From Verticillium longisporum (taxonomy: Eukaryota; Ascomycota; Sordariomycetes; Glomerellales; Plectosphaerellaceae), in the NCBI GenBank assembly GCA_019188255.1, contig JAETXT010000014.1, positions 1 to 64,000 on the forward strand: a DNA stretch of 64,000 nucleotides, written 5' to 3'. Positions 44,963 through 58,757 of the stretch are shown in pieces. The notes under the pieces are model-generated. The model had not been told where the DNA came from. It saw only the letters and a list, made by a program, of their open reading frames with translations, and did no database searches. Position numbers and translations under genes: made by a program. Every line of letters begins with the position of its first letter. Position 1 is the first letter of the stretch.

Positions 44963-46825
44963 TAACGTAATCCACAAGCGAGTGGTTCACCCAAGCGAGT
45001 GGTTCACTTCGCCCGGGCCCACGACCTACACCTGAATTCTACAGATTCCACCTCCGCCCGCGATGGAGACTCTTTCAAAAGAAGGTCAATTATTCCTTGC
45101 TATCCAAGCTATGGACAATGACCCGAACCTAAGCGCCCGGAGTGCTGCGAGGATCTACACCGTCCCCTTAACGACGCTCCTCCGACGCCAGAAGGGCAAA
45201 CCCTCCCGACGCGAAAGCCCGCCCAATTCTGCCAAATTAACAGTACTAGAAGAGAAAACTATTGTCGAATATATCCTTGACCTAGATGCGCGATCTTACC
45301 CTCCCCGGTTGGGTGAGGTCGGAGACATGGCGAATCGCCTGCTTGCCGACCGTGACGCGCCACGCGTCGGGAAGAACTGGGCCGCAAACTTCGTCAAACG
45401 GCAACCAGAGCTCCGGACGCGTTTCTTTCGCAAGTACGACTACAAGAGGGCCCAATGCGAAGATCCGGACGCGATAAACGCGTGGTTCCGCCTCGTGCAT
45501 AACATGATCGCCAAGTACGGCATCCAAGAGGCTGACATGTACAACTTTGACGAGACCGGCTTCCAGATGGGCGTTATCGCCAACGGAATGGTCGTGACCA
45601 GTTCGGAAAGACGGTCCAATGTGAAGATGAGGCAGCCAGGCAACCGGGAATGGGTTACGGTGATCCAGGGCGTTGGCGCGTTGGGTTTCTCCGTCCCGCC
45701 GTTCATCGTGGTTTCGGGCAAGTACCACCTCTCGAGCTGGTACCAGGACGACGCGATTTCTCGCGACTGGAGAATCGCAACATCTCCAAACGGCTGGACG
45801 ACGAATGATATTGGTCTGGAATGGATTCGGCATTTTGACAGGCATACAAAGTCCCGTACTTCGGGCGGTTATCGCCTACTGATCCTGGATGGCCACGAAA
45901 GTCACCACTCGGTCGACTTCGAACTCTACTGCAAGGAGAACAACATCATCACACTCTGTATGCCTCCTCATTCGTCACATCTACTCCAGCCTCTCGATGT
46001 TGGGTGTTTTGGCCCACTAAAGAAAGCATACGGTCGGCAAATCGAGGATAGGATGAGGGCGGGTACAACGCACATCAGCAAAGAGGACTTCTTCCCGGCG
46101 TTTTCGGCTGCATTTCAGCAAGCAATGACAGAAAAAACATCCAGGGAGGCTTTCGAGGAGCGGGGCTTGTCCCCATAACCCGGAAACAGTCCTGTCAAAG
46201 CTGGATGTGAGGTTGAGGACGACGACGCCTCCGGGGACGTCCCACGGGGAGCGTGATTCTTGGGTCTCTAAGACGCCCACTAACCTGCTCGAGGCAGGTT
46301 CCCAGACTGACTTCATCAAAGGGCGAATCTCACGCCACCAGGGAAGCTCCCCAACGTCAATTTTAGATGCTGTTGACTATCTTGCGAAGGGGACGCGGGG
46401 TGTTATGCACCAGATCGCTCTTTTGAAGTCAGAGGTTATGATCCTTCGAGAGGAAAATGCTACACTAAGCCGACGCCGGAGGGCCAAAAAGCTACGTCTC
46501 CGGGAAGGAGGAAGCATGGCTGTAGGCGAGGGACAGGACAAGATTGCTCAGAAGGAAGTAGATATCCAGATAAAAGAGGAAACGCTGCAGAACCCGGGTC
46601 CCGCGTCGTGGTCCCAGCCGAAGAAACGATGCTGTAGCGTATGCGGGAAGACCGGCCACAACGCGAGAACTTGTCAGGTAGCTATCTCATCGTCTGCAAA
46701 AGACGAGGAGGAGTGATTTTAATTGATTTACGGCGTTTGGGTTGAGGTTTTCCTCGGAATGTTTGTCGGGTCGGGGTGAAGTGAACCACTCGCATGGGTG
46801 AACCACTCGCTTGTGGATTACGTTA
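44963..46825 (+). mobile_element. pogo/Fot1-like DNA transposon, right copy, with TA target duplication
   Basis: The element is 44965-46823 (1859 bp) with TA at 44963-44964 and 46824-46825. It has the same imperfect inverted ends and doubled GCGAGTGGTTCAC motif as the left copy, in the opposite orientation. Its inner edge coincides with the end of arm homology. Confidence 0.92.
45063..46716 (+). CDS. pogo-family DDE transposase, right copy, frameshifted
   Basis: Same protein as the left copy. The main frame, 45063-46178, has the two HTH regions and the DDD core, then ends early because the C run 46171-46174 has four bases (left five; six would keep the frame). The second frame, 46207-46716, carries the C-terminal region uninterrupted through the zinc knuckle because the A run 46486-46490 has five bases here. 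Each arm therefore has one better and one worse run, which is hard to explain by selection and easy by random indel error. Confidence 0.88.
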
Positions 46826-46883
46826 CCGATTTCAAGCACAAAAGCCTGCAGCCAAATATTCACTCGCCAACCTAAATCTCGAG

Positions 46884-47962
46884 ATGTCCTCCATCCAGAC
46901 CGGAGGAAATCTCGAGTGGCACAATGCTGGGCCCCTAACCACAACATGGACTTCTCCCCAATCTTGTGCGACCGAGCCAGTCACCCGCAGCGGCCTCGGA
47001 GTCCCTCAAGTACCTTGGTTTCCGCGCTTGATTGTTGATGGGTGCGACGGCTGGAACATTTCAGACGAGTGTCGTCCCAACGGCGGCAAGGTCAATGAAA
47101 TATATGAGAACGTCGATCTCGCCGTGGAAGTGACCACCGCCCACTACTACTCTCCCGGCAACCAGTGCCCTGACAAATGGGTTACCGTTGGCATCGCTGC
47201 CATGAACAATGGCCCCCCAGTGTGTCTGATATTTTCCAGCCGACTGCCTTCACCGAGGGAGCGCCTGGGGAAACGACGAACTTCCCAGCCGCCAACTTCC
47301 AAGCCAACATGCTGACTTCGATTCTGGAACCCACTCAGACAGCCGTGGCCTGCTGCCCAAGGTGAGCCATTTTCTATCTCCAAAAGCATATTATCTCCTT
47401 TCCAAACTAATTGGGACCGCATCCACAGCGGCTACTCAGTCAACCCGTACCAAGGCTGCTGGTCTAACTTCCCCCTTTCTGAGCTGGCTGGTAGAACAGC
47501 TTGCCAGTATAGATATAATGGCACTGGCCTGGGAGATGGCAACGAACTAAGGACCGAGACGTTTGACTTCGCGGGTGTGACCACAACCGCAACACTGGGG
47601 AAATTTCCCTTCACAACGGGGTGGCGCGACACCTCCGACGCCGTGACCTATGTCATCCCATTTGACTCGTCCGGTCTCCCCGAGGAAACTGCCAGCGGAT
47701 TGGCTGCCTTTGGCAAGGAGCCTTGTGGGAGTCAGGCGTTGCCGTTGTACAGGCTATCTATCTTGTTAACAGTGGCGATGGATCCGATCAAGGGAACGGC
47801 AATGGCAACAACAACGAGGAAGCGACTACAAACAATCCAGGTAGTACTGTTGGCGACGAAGAGAGTGCTGCTCGTCCGCTGATGCCCAACCGATGGGCCG
47901 CCATCGGCACCATCCTAGGCGCGTGGGGTATTAGTGTGATCGCGGGCGTAGCTCTTTCGTGA
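46884..47962 (+). CDS. Fungal secreted-type protein with C-terminal hydrophobic tail, right copy; two frame breaks
   Basis: Mirror copy of 27365-28443. The proposed ATG at 46884 lies 58 bases past the transposon's TA duplication. The intron is 47362-47428. The frame breaks at the C run around 47212-47217 and near 47709-47720, as in the left copy. The reading frame is open upstream into the transposon end, so the true 5' exon may be missing. Confidence 0.6.
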
Positions 47963-48583
47963 TCTTGCTCGTTGTCTCGCGGCACACATCATTCAACGGT
48001 GAGAGACGGTTTGAGAGCGTGTAATCATCGATTACTGGCTTTCGTGTCTGCTGTCGGGCGCAACTCTTAAGTGTGCTCATGATTGACTGCAAGTTATGGC
48101 GAGAGTCAAAGTGATTAGAGGCGTTGGTCAACTGGCTAAGCGGCATGGCTGAATATTTGGTGGGACCAAGGCTTCTGATCAGACAGGGAACCTATCATTC
48201 TAATGACGAGCCGACATTGAGAACGCGGCAGCGTGATCTAAGTTCGTTTCAAGAGCCGTTGCATCCATGGTTGGGTCAACGGGACGAAAGAGTCAGTTCC
48301 TTGACTATGGATTTGACTAAAGCCAGGCCCATGGTGACTGATGATTATGGCGAAGGATTCACTAATATAAGGAAATCAACAACGATTTCGTTTAGGGGCT
48401 TCATACTTTTACTTGCATTGACTCACTGGCCAATTCATCTAGTAGGCGACATATCAAGTCCATAGCCTACAAATACAGCAGAGGATCTCCCGACTATAGA
48501 GGCCAGCCTGATGGGCCGACATTGAGATATTGGCATATCAAGAACTGGAATCAAATTTGATCATATTATGTTTACAAATCTAG
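47963..48583. other. Convergent 3' region, mirror of 26744-27364
   Basis: Nothing beyond what the left arm shows. Confidence 0.5.
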
Positions 48584-51102
48584 CTATGTGCTCAGAGCGC
48601 CTGGACTTGGGGGCACCGTTCCAGAGTCCCACGAGACCGGCCTCTTGCCCAGAACAAACTCCAGTAAGCCTCCCTCTGATCTCCGCCAAGGAGATCCTCA
48701 TGGCTTACCCAACTCTTATCCCATTCTTTTCCATTCACCTTGAGGCTTTGTATATAGGGACCATCGTCGATACCCTTGGCCGTGACCCGTAGTGTCCCAT
48801 TTACCCCAACCTTCATGCTGTAAGATGTAAATCGTGGTGCAAGAATCAAATACACAGGTTGTGTTACGACAGGGTAAAGCCCGAGCATGTTCCAGACGAG
48901 CCAGCTACTCATGCTCCCAGCGTCATCGTTGCCAGGAATCCCGCTCGATCCAGCATGGTAAAATTCATCAACGATGGCCCGACTTCTCATGACGCTCTTC
49001 CACTGTTTCTTTTGGATGTAGTTGTATAGAAACGGTGTCATGAAGCTAGGTTCATTGCCTGGGTTGTATATCATGGACCCAATTCCGTTATTGCCTTGAT
49101 CTTGTGCTCCGAGGTCAGGAACGAAACTTGTATCCAGCCGGTCTTCGAATACTTCGGGGCCACCCATGAGGGAGATGAGTGTGCTCATGTCGTGAGGTGC
49201 GCCAAAGCTATACTCCCACGGAGTACCTTCATAAGAAATGGCTTGCCAATTACATTCGCCGCATGCTAGTGGATCATACGGTTCGAGGACTGTACCGTTA
49301 GGCTGCAGCGGTGCGAGAAAGCCAGTGTGATTATGCGCTTCTGCCTCCGAGTTCCAAATCCTTTGCCAGCCACTAGAACTATTAGCTCACTTTTTCTGCC
49401 CGCAAGTTTCTAAATATCCTACTCACGCGGAACGTTTCAAGTATGTTTTGGCCTCCTCCGGGGCCTCGCCTAGCGCCACTTGCGAGACCGCGAAGTCATT
49501 GAGCGAATACTCGACTGTCTTACTCACGCTTCTCCCGTAGTTGACTGATACGTATCCATATTTTTTCCAGTCATCCAGAGCGCCTCGTCCTTCTTTTGTG
49601 CTCCCCGTGGGATCGTTGAAGTCAAAGTTGTTGTAAGGCTGTAATTCGGCGTTGGTGCGCATGGCAGCGTATCCATCCGTCCAGTTGATAAGCTGGTGGG
49701 CGTCCAGGTTTTTGACGTACGCATCGGCGAGAATGTTGTCTGAGTTGGAGCCGCCCTGAACGCGGCCATTGTGATTGTGGCTGCGACCCTCGGGCATGAA
49801 TCTTTCGTGACGCCAGATGTCGATCATGGACCTGACTGAGTTGCGTGAGCATAATGATTGGTTTCGGCGACGGGGGCACTTACTCATGTCGATTTGCCGT
49901 CTCGGAAGGATTAGAGAGATCAAGGCATGGGTACATCGGAAGGTATCCCATAGAGTGTAATAGTCATCATAGTATGGCTCGTCCGAAACCCAGTTGGGAT
50001 TCTCCCCTGTGCGATCTGACGGCATGAGATGTGCATGATAAAGCCCAGTGTAAAACATTTCCAATAGCGTCTGGTTTTGAGTGTTTGCGTCAATCTTGGA
50101 CAGCACTTCGTTGTTCCAATGATCTCTGGCCTCAGCGACCGTGACATGAAGGTCCCAATGAGGAATCTCGTCATTCAGAAACTGGCAGGCCTTGTCTGAT
50201 GAGATCCAGGAGATGCCCACTTTGGATGTGACTGTGGAACTGTTCGTTGAAAAGGTGAAGAGAGCACCGACCCGGTCCGCATACTGGTAGCCATCGGTTC
50301 CGCCCCAGATGGCGTTGCCATTGTTGGCAAATGAAGGTTGGACGTCAGTCGCATTGGGCCAGTACGGGTCGGTGTACATCCCAGAGAAGAGCTCAACATT
50401 GGTTGGGGCTGTATCAAAATGTCCGCAGAAGTACACTTTGAAGTCTCCACCGAGGGCCCAACCTTCTCTGTACACACCGTAACCGGTGTACCAGCTTCCG
50501 TCGTCACTAAGTTCAATTCTTCCGTTGCTGTACCATTGGGATTCTTTGCCACGAGTTGGTAGGTAGTGGCTGAGATCGACGATAATGTGCTGGTTACCAC
50601 TGCTTGGGAACGAGTATTTCATGATGCCGCTGTGCATGCTGGCACTCATCTCTGCCACAACACCGTTTTGAAGACTGGTCTTGTAATACCCCACTGTCGC
50701 TGTATCGTGCTCCGTCCTTGGCTGCATGTATGTTAAGTTGTCCAGCAAATTCACCCCCTCAAGACTGGTGAGCGGCATCTGTGGTATCAAGCCGTACGTT
50801 GGCGCACCACCTGTGCCACTAACATGCAGCATGGAAATGCCCGTAACGTTGCCCTCAGGGGTGTAGCCAGCGTTGGCTTGGTAATTTGTATCCCATCGAG
50901 TTGTGTCGATTCCGACCTTGACGGCGCCGAACGGCAGAGTCGCTCCGGGAAAGACATTGCCGCCTTGATACGCGGAGCCAGGTATTGGGCCTTCAGTGCC
51001 GAGGAAAGGATTGACGTGTGAAGTATAATCCCTTTCCCGTGCAGCTTCACACGGTGATATGGCTCCAGCCAAGCTGACAGAGATGGCGAACCGAATCCTC
51101 AT
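48584..51102 (-). CDS. Secreted GH92 alpha-mannosidase, right copy; C-terminal frameshift
   Basis: Mirror copy of the intact left gene: ATG at 51102, introns 49883-49836 and 49426-49373, and all GH92 motifs including GIPGNDDAGSMSSW present. The run CCC at 48672-48674 has one base fewer than in the left arm. The last residues after GGDQR are therefore read in another frame, with a stop at 48592 instead of the homologous 48584. The catalytic part is untouched, so even if the change is real the enzyme may work. Confidence 0.9.
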
Positions 51103-52864
51103 AGTTGCATCTAGGTTGAGCGGTGTTGGATGCAGAAAAGCTGCTAAGGGGACATAGGAGATTATTCCGGGGTATGCTTCATACATGTAGATATCCTCAC
51201 TTTTTCTGGTCCGATACATGGTCACGTCACTTTGATTAGGTTTCAATTAGCCAATGAAAACTCGGCATACTCATCAACCCCGCGATCTCAAGTGCCGACT
51301 AACCCCACCACTGACGTGTATCTCGACCCCATAAGTTGCAGATCTTAGACGGATTACATGATTTTTCACGGATATTTCTCCGCAAGCCCCTCACCTTTAA
51401 GAAAGACAACTTGGCTGCATGACTCTGCAAGGCCGATAGCGGAGACGGGCAATTTGCTCAAGAGTTCAAGGCAACCGAATCGACCGGGTCACAAGCCACA
51501 TGTGACCAAAAATTGGTATCCGTAGGTGATTTGGGGCCAACGCTCATCCCCGTGCCTGCACAGTATTCTCCTCACTCATCCTGGATCTTCGTTCCTCAGC
51601 AGGCAAGTTCAGCTAAAATCATCGTGGTCCTTCACAGCCATTCAACCGGCGAAGCCATGAGAGATCAGCTCATGTGCCTCAATGCTCTGCTCCATGGCAT
51701 CCGACTGACGTGACCACCACCCGTCATTTACGGCTTTGAAGCCTAACCGAGCAATTGCTTCAAGTTAGATCTATAATCTATGATATCCATGTTCCGCCGT
51801 CTGATCGTTGGCGCAAACATGTCGGCGGCACTTGTCAGAAGCCGTTAAGCTTCTTCATGCATCTTCCCATTCCGGAATTATTGCGAATTTCAGTGGTCTC
51901 GTCGTAGAAATGAACGCCAAATGTCTGACTGACGCACTACAGAGTCACTTTGTGTCATGTTTTAGACCCGCTAACTTTGTATAGGCCTAGGGCCCATACC
52001 TCATTGAATACAGCGAGGTTGAATGAATGAAGCTGATTCAACGGCTATACTTTTACCTCAAAGAAAAGGTGCCGTAACGCACTTACGTTTGTGTGAAGCT
52101 TGTCGAGAAGCCCCTTTGGGGCCGACCGTAACACTTTGGGGACCCTGGGGGTATTCAAATCCATGATGGTCCCGCGTGTTTGAATACTTCAACAAGCCAT
52201 TGGGTGCTCCTCAAAAGCCCTTCCATGATGTGGTACAGTTGACGTGCTGGCGGAGGCTCTCGTCTTCTTTAAGCAATATTATCCGATCGTTGAATTCAAT
52301 ACTGTCGTTGGCGTAACCAGTAGAGCTTGACTGGTTCCGAGGCTTTAAAGGAGGGCCCAAGAAAATGCCACCTAGGCAGTTAGCCAGTTGTAGCGCCGAG
52401 CATAAAAAGCGTCGTCGTCTGAGCACGGATAGCATCATACGCACATGCCGACTGTGTCTCAAGGCCTTCATCGTCCGGTACTTCTAGTGCCGACTGATAG
52501 CAATCATGGAGTCCTTGGTTTCGGCTTTCATCAGCAGAGCGATAGGCATCGGTACACGAACCCACGTGGCTAAAGTCACAGTCATGTACAAGCATCGAAG
52601 ATGACCTGGCAGAAACCAAAGGATCGATCTAGAACGACAGTGGTTCGAGTTCACGGAAACAAGCCATAGGTTATTTTCAACGAACATAAATCACTCTTCA
52701 TGTTCGTTTCCGGAACGACAGCTATGTGACTAACGAAGACTTTGACTGCTGTTGGCCCTGGAAGAGGGGCGAGTGAAAGGTTGACAATCCGTCCAATCAA
52801 CGTAATAGTTGAGCTCTCGCGTGACCCGAGTCCAGCGCATCGTGAGCGATAGAGTCACCATCAC
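51103..52864. other. Intergenic, mirror of 22462-24223
   Basis: No gene seen. Confidence 0.5.
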
Positions 52865-55649
52865 TTACCCGCCCGACCCCTGGAAACCCGGATATACCGG
52901 CGGTATAACGGTATTTGAACGACCGCCCTCAATATTTCCATTCATGGCCACGACATAGAACTCATAATTCCACGTGCCAGGGAACAAAAAGGCAACGGTA
53001 TGCGAGTTATCCGTGGCAGTGGAGTACCCATCTGTCCGGAGGGCCTCGTTCGTCTTGTGATTACGGAACCACACACGATAGCTGGCAAAGTTTGTAGTGT
53101 AAGGCCAGCTGAGGAGAACCGTAGTTGGGTCAGTGTTGCTGACGCGAAGGCCTTGAATCGTCGCGGGCTGGCCTGCGCCGACGCGCACCGACATGCCAAT
53201 AGTGGGCCATCCGGGGCCGGAGGATGCCCATGTGACAATGGCAATGGCATTTCTGTGACCGACTATTAAGCCATCGCTGACGGTTACGCTGGTTCCTTGG
53301 ACACCGCGGCCGTTGGGGAATGTCGTCCCTGTCGCATCGTTATCAAAGGTGATAACCTCGTAGGAGATAGCTCCAGGCACAGCGCCCCATCGCAAAGAAA
53401 TAGAGTTTCCTCGAGGTTCAACCCAGACATTGTTGGGTCCCTTGGGATTCGTTGGCCTTGCAACAGCAGTAGCAGTGCCTGACCATTCAGACGTCCGGCC
53501 AGTTCCCATATTCGTCCGTACCGAGTATTCCCATTCTTGCCCTTCAAGGACCCAGCTGTTGTCCCAGCGGTTCACGGGCCAGGCGATGCCGGATGGCCAG
53601 TATGACCACTGGCTAATGCCCTTCTGACGCGAGCGGACCTCATATGCATTGGCACCCCACACTTTGTCCCAGGTGATTTTTAGACCCCAAGGAGCCTGTG
53701 ATACTCGAACATTGTTAGGAACCGTGGGGACCTTGGATGCCGGGAAGCTGCCTGGAACGGATAGTGCTGATTTACCCGCACCCATCTCAACGAGAGTCTT
53801 GCTGGAGGCGTGAGCGATCTGGTATTCTCCCTTTGGCCCCGGATGCAGTCCATCATATGCTGAAGAATGCGATCCCGGGCTGGAGCACATCATCCTCTCC
53901 TATCAAGCTCGTTGACGTCAACTCTGTCTATAGCTGTTCCCCACGTGGCGACTGCTCAGCTGCCTATCGTTGTAGATATTCGTGTTGGTTACAAGATCGT
54001 TACGGCCTTCGATGAACGTTCGATGGATGACGTTAGCAATCAAGATGCGGACGTTAGACTTTGCGGCACGCGCTTCATCAACGATGGCCTTCACACTGGC
54101 CAAGGTGTCATCAGGCCCACCCACCCACCAGCCAAGATCGTTGAATCCAAGCATGACAAGCAACCAATCTGGCGAATGGGTTGAGACCTGACTGCGAATC
54201 TCGTTCTTAACCTGAGCAGCTTGGCGGCCCCACAAAGCCCAATGATTGCTTTCAAAGGAGACACCGTTGGCGTATGCTCCACCTGTTCGGCGCTCGTCTG
54301 GCGGTACTGGCTGCGACTTTCGTTAGCAAACTGCCACCAAGATACCAAGGTGATGAACATACCCCAGTCCCGATCAGACGAGGAGGTTTCGGGTCGCTCG
54401 GCTCGGCATTGGTATGTGTTCCGGTCCAAGGACCAACAAAGTTCGGAGTAATACTCTCCGACGTGAACCACTCCGCGAGGCGGAACCTCCAGGTATAGTC
54501 GCCCTCAAACCCTTGCGTAATCGAGTCTCCTACAATCATGGCATTGATGACGCCAAATGCAGGCCCAGGCGTGCCAGGATTAGTTGGGTTGCACCCGTTA
54601 CCTTCTGGCGGCTGACCCGGGGAGCCGTTGTCGTCTCTCGCAGGATCGAAAGGATGAGGGAAATGCTGCATTTTACAGACTGCGAGGTCTCCACCGTCAG
54701 GAGGGAATTTGTCGTCACACCAAGCAGTCAGGGAGTTCTTCAGATTGTTCGTGAAACTGCCACCAAGAGCAAAGCTCGCACTGCCGAAATGATGGGTTTC
54801 CAGGGCCGACCGAAGCTCTGTTGTCGGAAATCCAAACCAACCAACCAGATCGCCAAGTTGCCAGTCATGGCGCTCATTTTCCTGGTATTTATCATCTTCC
54901 GCATTAGCAAAGCGAAAGGCACGAGTTTGAAACCAATCCTTGTGGTAAACAATCTAGGTCAAGGATGGTAAGCAACGTATACGTTAGGTTGTCAGGCCAT
55001 AATTGGTACCTTGGGGTGTTCGTCTTTCCAGAGCACCTTATCCTCTGGGTGACATAGCCATTCACCATGCTGAGACACACACGCGTACTTTTTATTTTTC
55101 GTTCGGTCATCAGTTACCCATACGATGATGTGCTCCCAGTCGTGTTTGTGTGCACCAATATCAGCGTGGTCCTTTTCGAAGTAGTAATCGTACATGTAGG
55201 CACACAAGCCGCTGTTGCATCGCTGACGAGAACTAAGCGAATCGTTAGAGTGGTTGCACATGACCATGGCTTTGAGTGGCTTACTAGACATTGGTGTTGT
55301 CAAGGTCGGCGAGGTCACGGTAGTCTTTCGTAGTACCATCGGGTTCAAGTCCCTCTGCAATCTTTCCATCACAGCCAATGGCGGGTACGTTGTAGCAGGA
55401 ATCGGTATCAAAATCTAAGTAGGTCAGAGAATTGTGAAACTAGCGATCTCAACTGTACTTACCTAAGGCCGGCTGGTAACGTAGGTCGTTTTCTGTGGCC
55501 CTTTTCGGCAGCTTTTGTGGAGGTGCAGCACGTCTCTGGATAACAGAACAGTTCGATGGATGGACAAGGGCGAGATACAAGACCAGGAGCAATACGATCC
55601 TGTGCAAAGCCGGCTGCCAAAGGCCTGGGGAGAAACTAGCGTGAGCCAT
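52865..55649 (-). CDS. NLP - SGNH hydrolase - FN3 fusion protein, right copy
   Basis: Identical mirror copy of 19677-22461, with the start at 55649. Introns are 55462-55415, 55284-55233, 55009-54954 and 54362-54311. It has the same altered heptapeptide (AHKHDWE) and SGNH motifs and the same frame disturbance at about 53893-53946. Because it matches base for base, it gives no independent evidence on whether the disturbance is real. Confidence 0.8.
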
Positions 55650-56665
55650 GGTTGTATGTCTACCTCACAACAAGAAGTGCGCATTATCTGGTGCCTCACC
55701 AGAACCGAGTCGCCATCTTATGTAGTAATTTTGCTTCCACACAGCTCTCACGATGCATGGCCCGCTGCGGTGCTTGATGAGGGGCTGGGCAGTATTTCGG
55801 ACGAAATGTTCTCCAATCTTTCACGGCAGATTGGTTGTGGTCAACAACAGCGTCCTAAATGGGCATCTGTGGCCGGTTCTTGAAGCATGGCGGTCGGGGG
55901 AGTCGAGGCGTCTTAGAAGGAACGTAATCCTTGGCGTCGACGCAGGCTCAGATTGGTCTCGGCTCGTGAAGAAAGAGCTAGCTCTGGGTGAAGTAATATC
56001 GCCAGGTCTATACAGGCGTTATCGGGAGCATGCTGCCTGGTGAAGGATTTGCATGTGGTCGAGCCGGCTGGCTTTGATCATCAGGGGTGGGAGTCCATTG
56101 GATTGTAGTGCAGGATGCAGCTTGACATGCCCCTGCCAGATGCTTGGGTGAGTCGGCGCCACGACGCGGGTTGGGAGATTGAAGATCCTCGAACAACGCG
56201 GGGTCAGCGCCCGTGCTGGAGCAAGGGGGAATTCCCCGTACTTCAACTGGTGACTCCAGTCTGCAAAGTAGCAGTTTGAACCGGCCGGCCTCACATTTCC
56301 AATCCTGTAGGCCATTCAGCACCGCAAAATTCCTCGCCCCCAACAATGATTATTGTGGGGAACGCCCAGCAGTGACCCTGCACAGCGCTCGAGGTTTGAA
56401 TGAGATCAATCAACGATGACGGGGAACCATGATCACGAACTACCTAACTCACTCACAGAAGTGAGGAAACCTCCATCACGCAATCCACACGATTATCCAT
56501 GTCTCAATGGCGAAGGTTTACTTCGCAGCCCCAACAAATTTGCCTGGTTTTGAAGGGCCATCCTTAAAAACCTTAATGAGGCAGTGAACCTGCGGCAGCT
56601 CATTTCACTGGCTTTCAAAGCTTACAGCAAAAGCTTCGTAACACGTTTACGCCTATACTTTACCA
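55650..56665. other. Intergenic, mirror of 18661-19676
   Basis: No gene seen. Confidence 0.5.
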
Positions 56666-57733
56666 TAGGCGACAGTTCCAGCTCCAACGATGTCGTGGTA
56701 GGTGGTGGCATCTTATCCAAGAACCAATATCACCATCATAGCCGAGAGCAAAAGGGGGGTTGCAACGCCCAATTCATTCTTCGTGGATTAATGCTGCATT
56801 CGAGAATCCGAAATTCTGTTAGGATATACGCTATGATATATGCTGTCGCTCTATCAAGCGATGGAAGGAGATTCGCAAAGACCTGCCTGATCTGCCTCTC
56901 TCATGGCGCGGGTCCCTCCAATGACATATACGCCCCGAAGACCTTGCGCGATGCCTGCGTAGGGTTATGGCATTTCCCGAGTCAATTACAGTGGCATAAA
57001 CAAGATAGAACCAAATCTCGAGGATGCTACTGTACCAGCATGGGGTCTCCTCACGAGGGAAGAAGGCGCAGTCGAGGCTGACGCAGCCGCCGCCCGGCTG
57101 ATCGATCAGGCCAAGGCCTTGAGGGCAAAAGTGTTCGAGACCACGGTCTTGGGTTTCGTCAAACAGAGTGGTCGCGTTACTGGGTTTCGGTCATTGGTTG
57201 GAGGAAAGATTCGTGCCGAGCACGTGTTACTCGCCGCTGGTCCGGTAGTGTACCCTTCCTCGCCGCAGAGAACAGCAAGCTTCCTCTCAGTGGTCGAGCG
57301 GGTTTACTTATCAACACTCGTCCCATGACCCGAAAGTTGCTGCAAACTCTCTGCAATGGCGACAAGCTCCACATGCGTCAGACGAATGATGGTAGCATCC
57401 GGGCTGGGGACTACTTCTCAGGTGGCAATGTGGGTGAGGCTCCTCGAAAAACGGCAGGGGAGTTGTTCGCCAGGCTCAATGTTAGCCAAAAATGGAAATG
57501 ATATTGATTTCGGCAACTTCACCTTTGGCGTCCGGCCTGATACTGAGGATGGATATCATCTCCTTGGTCCAACTGATCTTGATGGTGTCACTATTGCCGT
57601 GATGTACTCCTGTATCAAGAATACTGCTCTTATCGGACAGTTCCTTAGGCGGCAGGTACTACACAATAACAGCGATCTGATACTCTCCAGTTTTCTACCT
57701 GACCGCCTTTGCTTAGATGGTAACATAACTTGA
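56666..57733 (+). pseudogene. Decayed FAD-dependent oxidoreductase, right copy
   Basis: Mirror of 17593-18660 with the same stops and frame changes. The best-preserved block is near 57530-57620 (FGVRPDTEDGYHLLGPTDLDG). Confidence 0.75.
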
Positions 57734-58757
57734 ATTCTAGGCATGGAAGTTGTCATCCAGGTGGGGGTGCTGGCATAAAGAGCGCTGGAGGGTGTGCCCC
57801 ATAACTGCGCAGGTCTGTATTTGAATGTTGTCAGGATGCCTTTACTAGAGTTTTATGTAGCCGCCCTGCTGACCATATACCCAGGACCATTCATAACCTA
57901 CATATACAACTCAACTCCCTTCCTCCTCAGTGAGGGCATTCAGGATCACCCTACAAGTATGCACTTGAGAAAGGGAGAGCTTTCCTGGCATCATTGCCTA
58001 GTACAACATCGGTGAAGTCCAGTTAGGCCCAGGCGTTTTGGAGATCTACTTCTGGTCCTGACCGAGTGTCCACGTCTAAGCTAACTCAAAAGGAATCAGG
58101 CTTCTTTCATAGGCCAATGTTGCTGGCGGGTAAGTCGATGTGGACATAATTTGGAACCTTGAATCCAGATGACCTACGAAGCAGTGGGAGATGACTTGAT
58201 GCGGAACGAAGATATGATAAATGATGCAGTTGTACATCTCTTACAAACGCCGACTAAGTGAGTCTTCATTGTGTGTAATTATTGGACGATCAGTACGATT
58301 GTAGATCACCCTACAATCGGGCCAAGGACAGTAAACGGAAGCGGTCGTCTTATGAATACTTTACGGAGGCAGAGCTTGTATTTTCTCCGTGTGCGGATTA
58401 AGACAGCACTTGATAGGTATCAAATGGTAAGACAATGTCTGCTCGTGCAGTTAATCAATCAATACGCGACGTTGCCCCGCCACATAGTGTGATCCGCAAT
58501 CTGGTAGAATGGCATGCTTGTGAAATAATGATGGCTGACTCGTCACCAGTGTCGCACCTTTGCCATCCTACAATTTGCCGGCTGAATGTGCTGCGGCCCG
58601 GCCCTATCGACGGCATTGCCGGATTGCCGGGCACATTGCAAACGGAGGCTTCGGCTCCTTGGCCCGTTTCATCAACCGTAGCGTTCGGGTTCTTAAAGGC
58701 AGCAATGACAGCCAGTATTACATGACTTCCATGAGCACGACGACTTCTACCTCCATA
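57734..58757. other. Intergenic, mirror of 16569-17592
   Basis: No gene seen. Confidence 0.5.
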
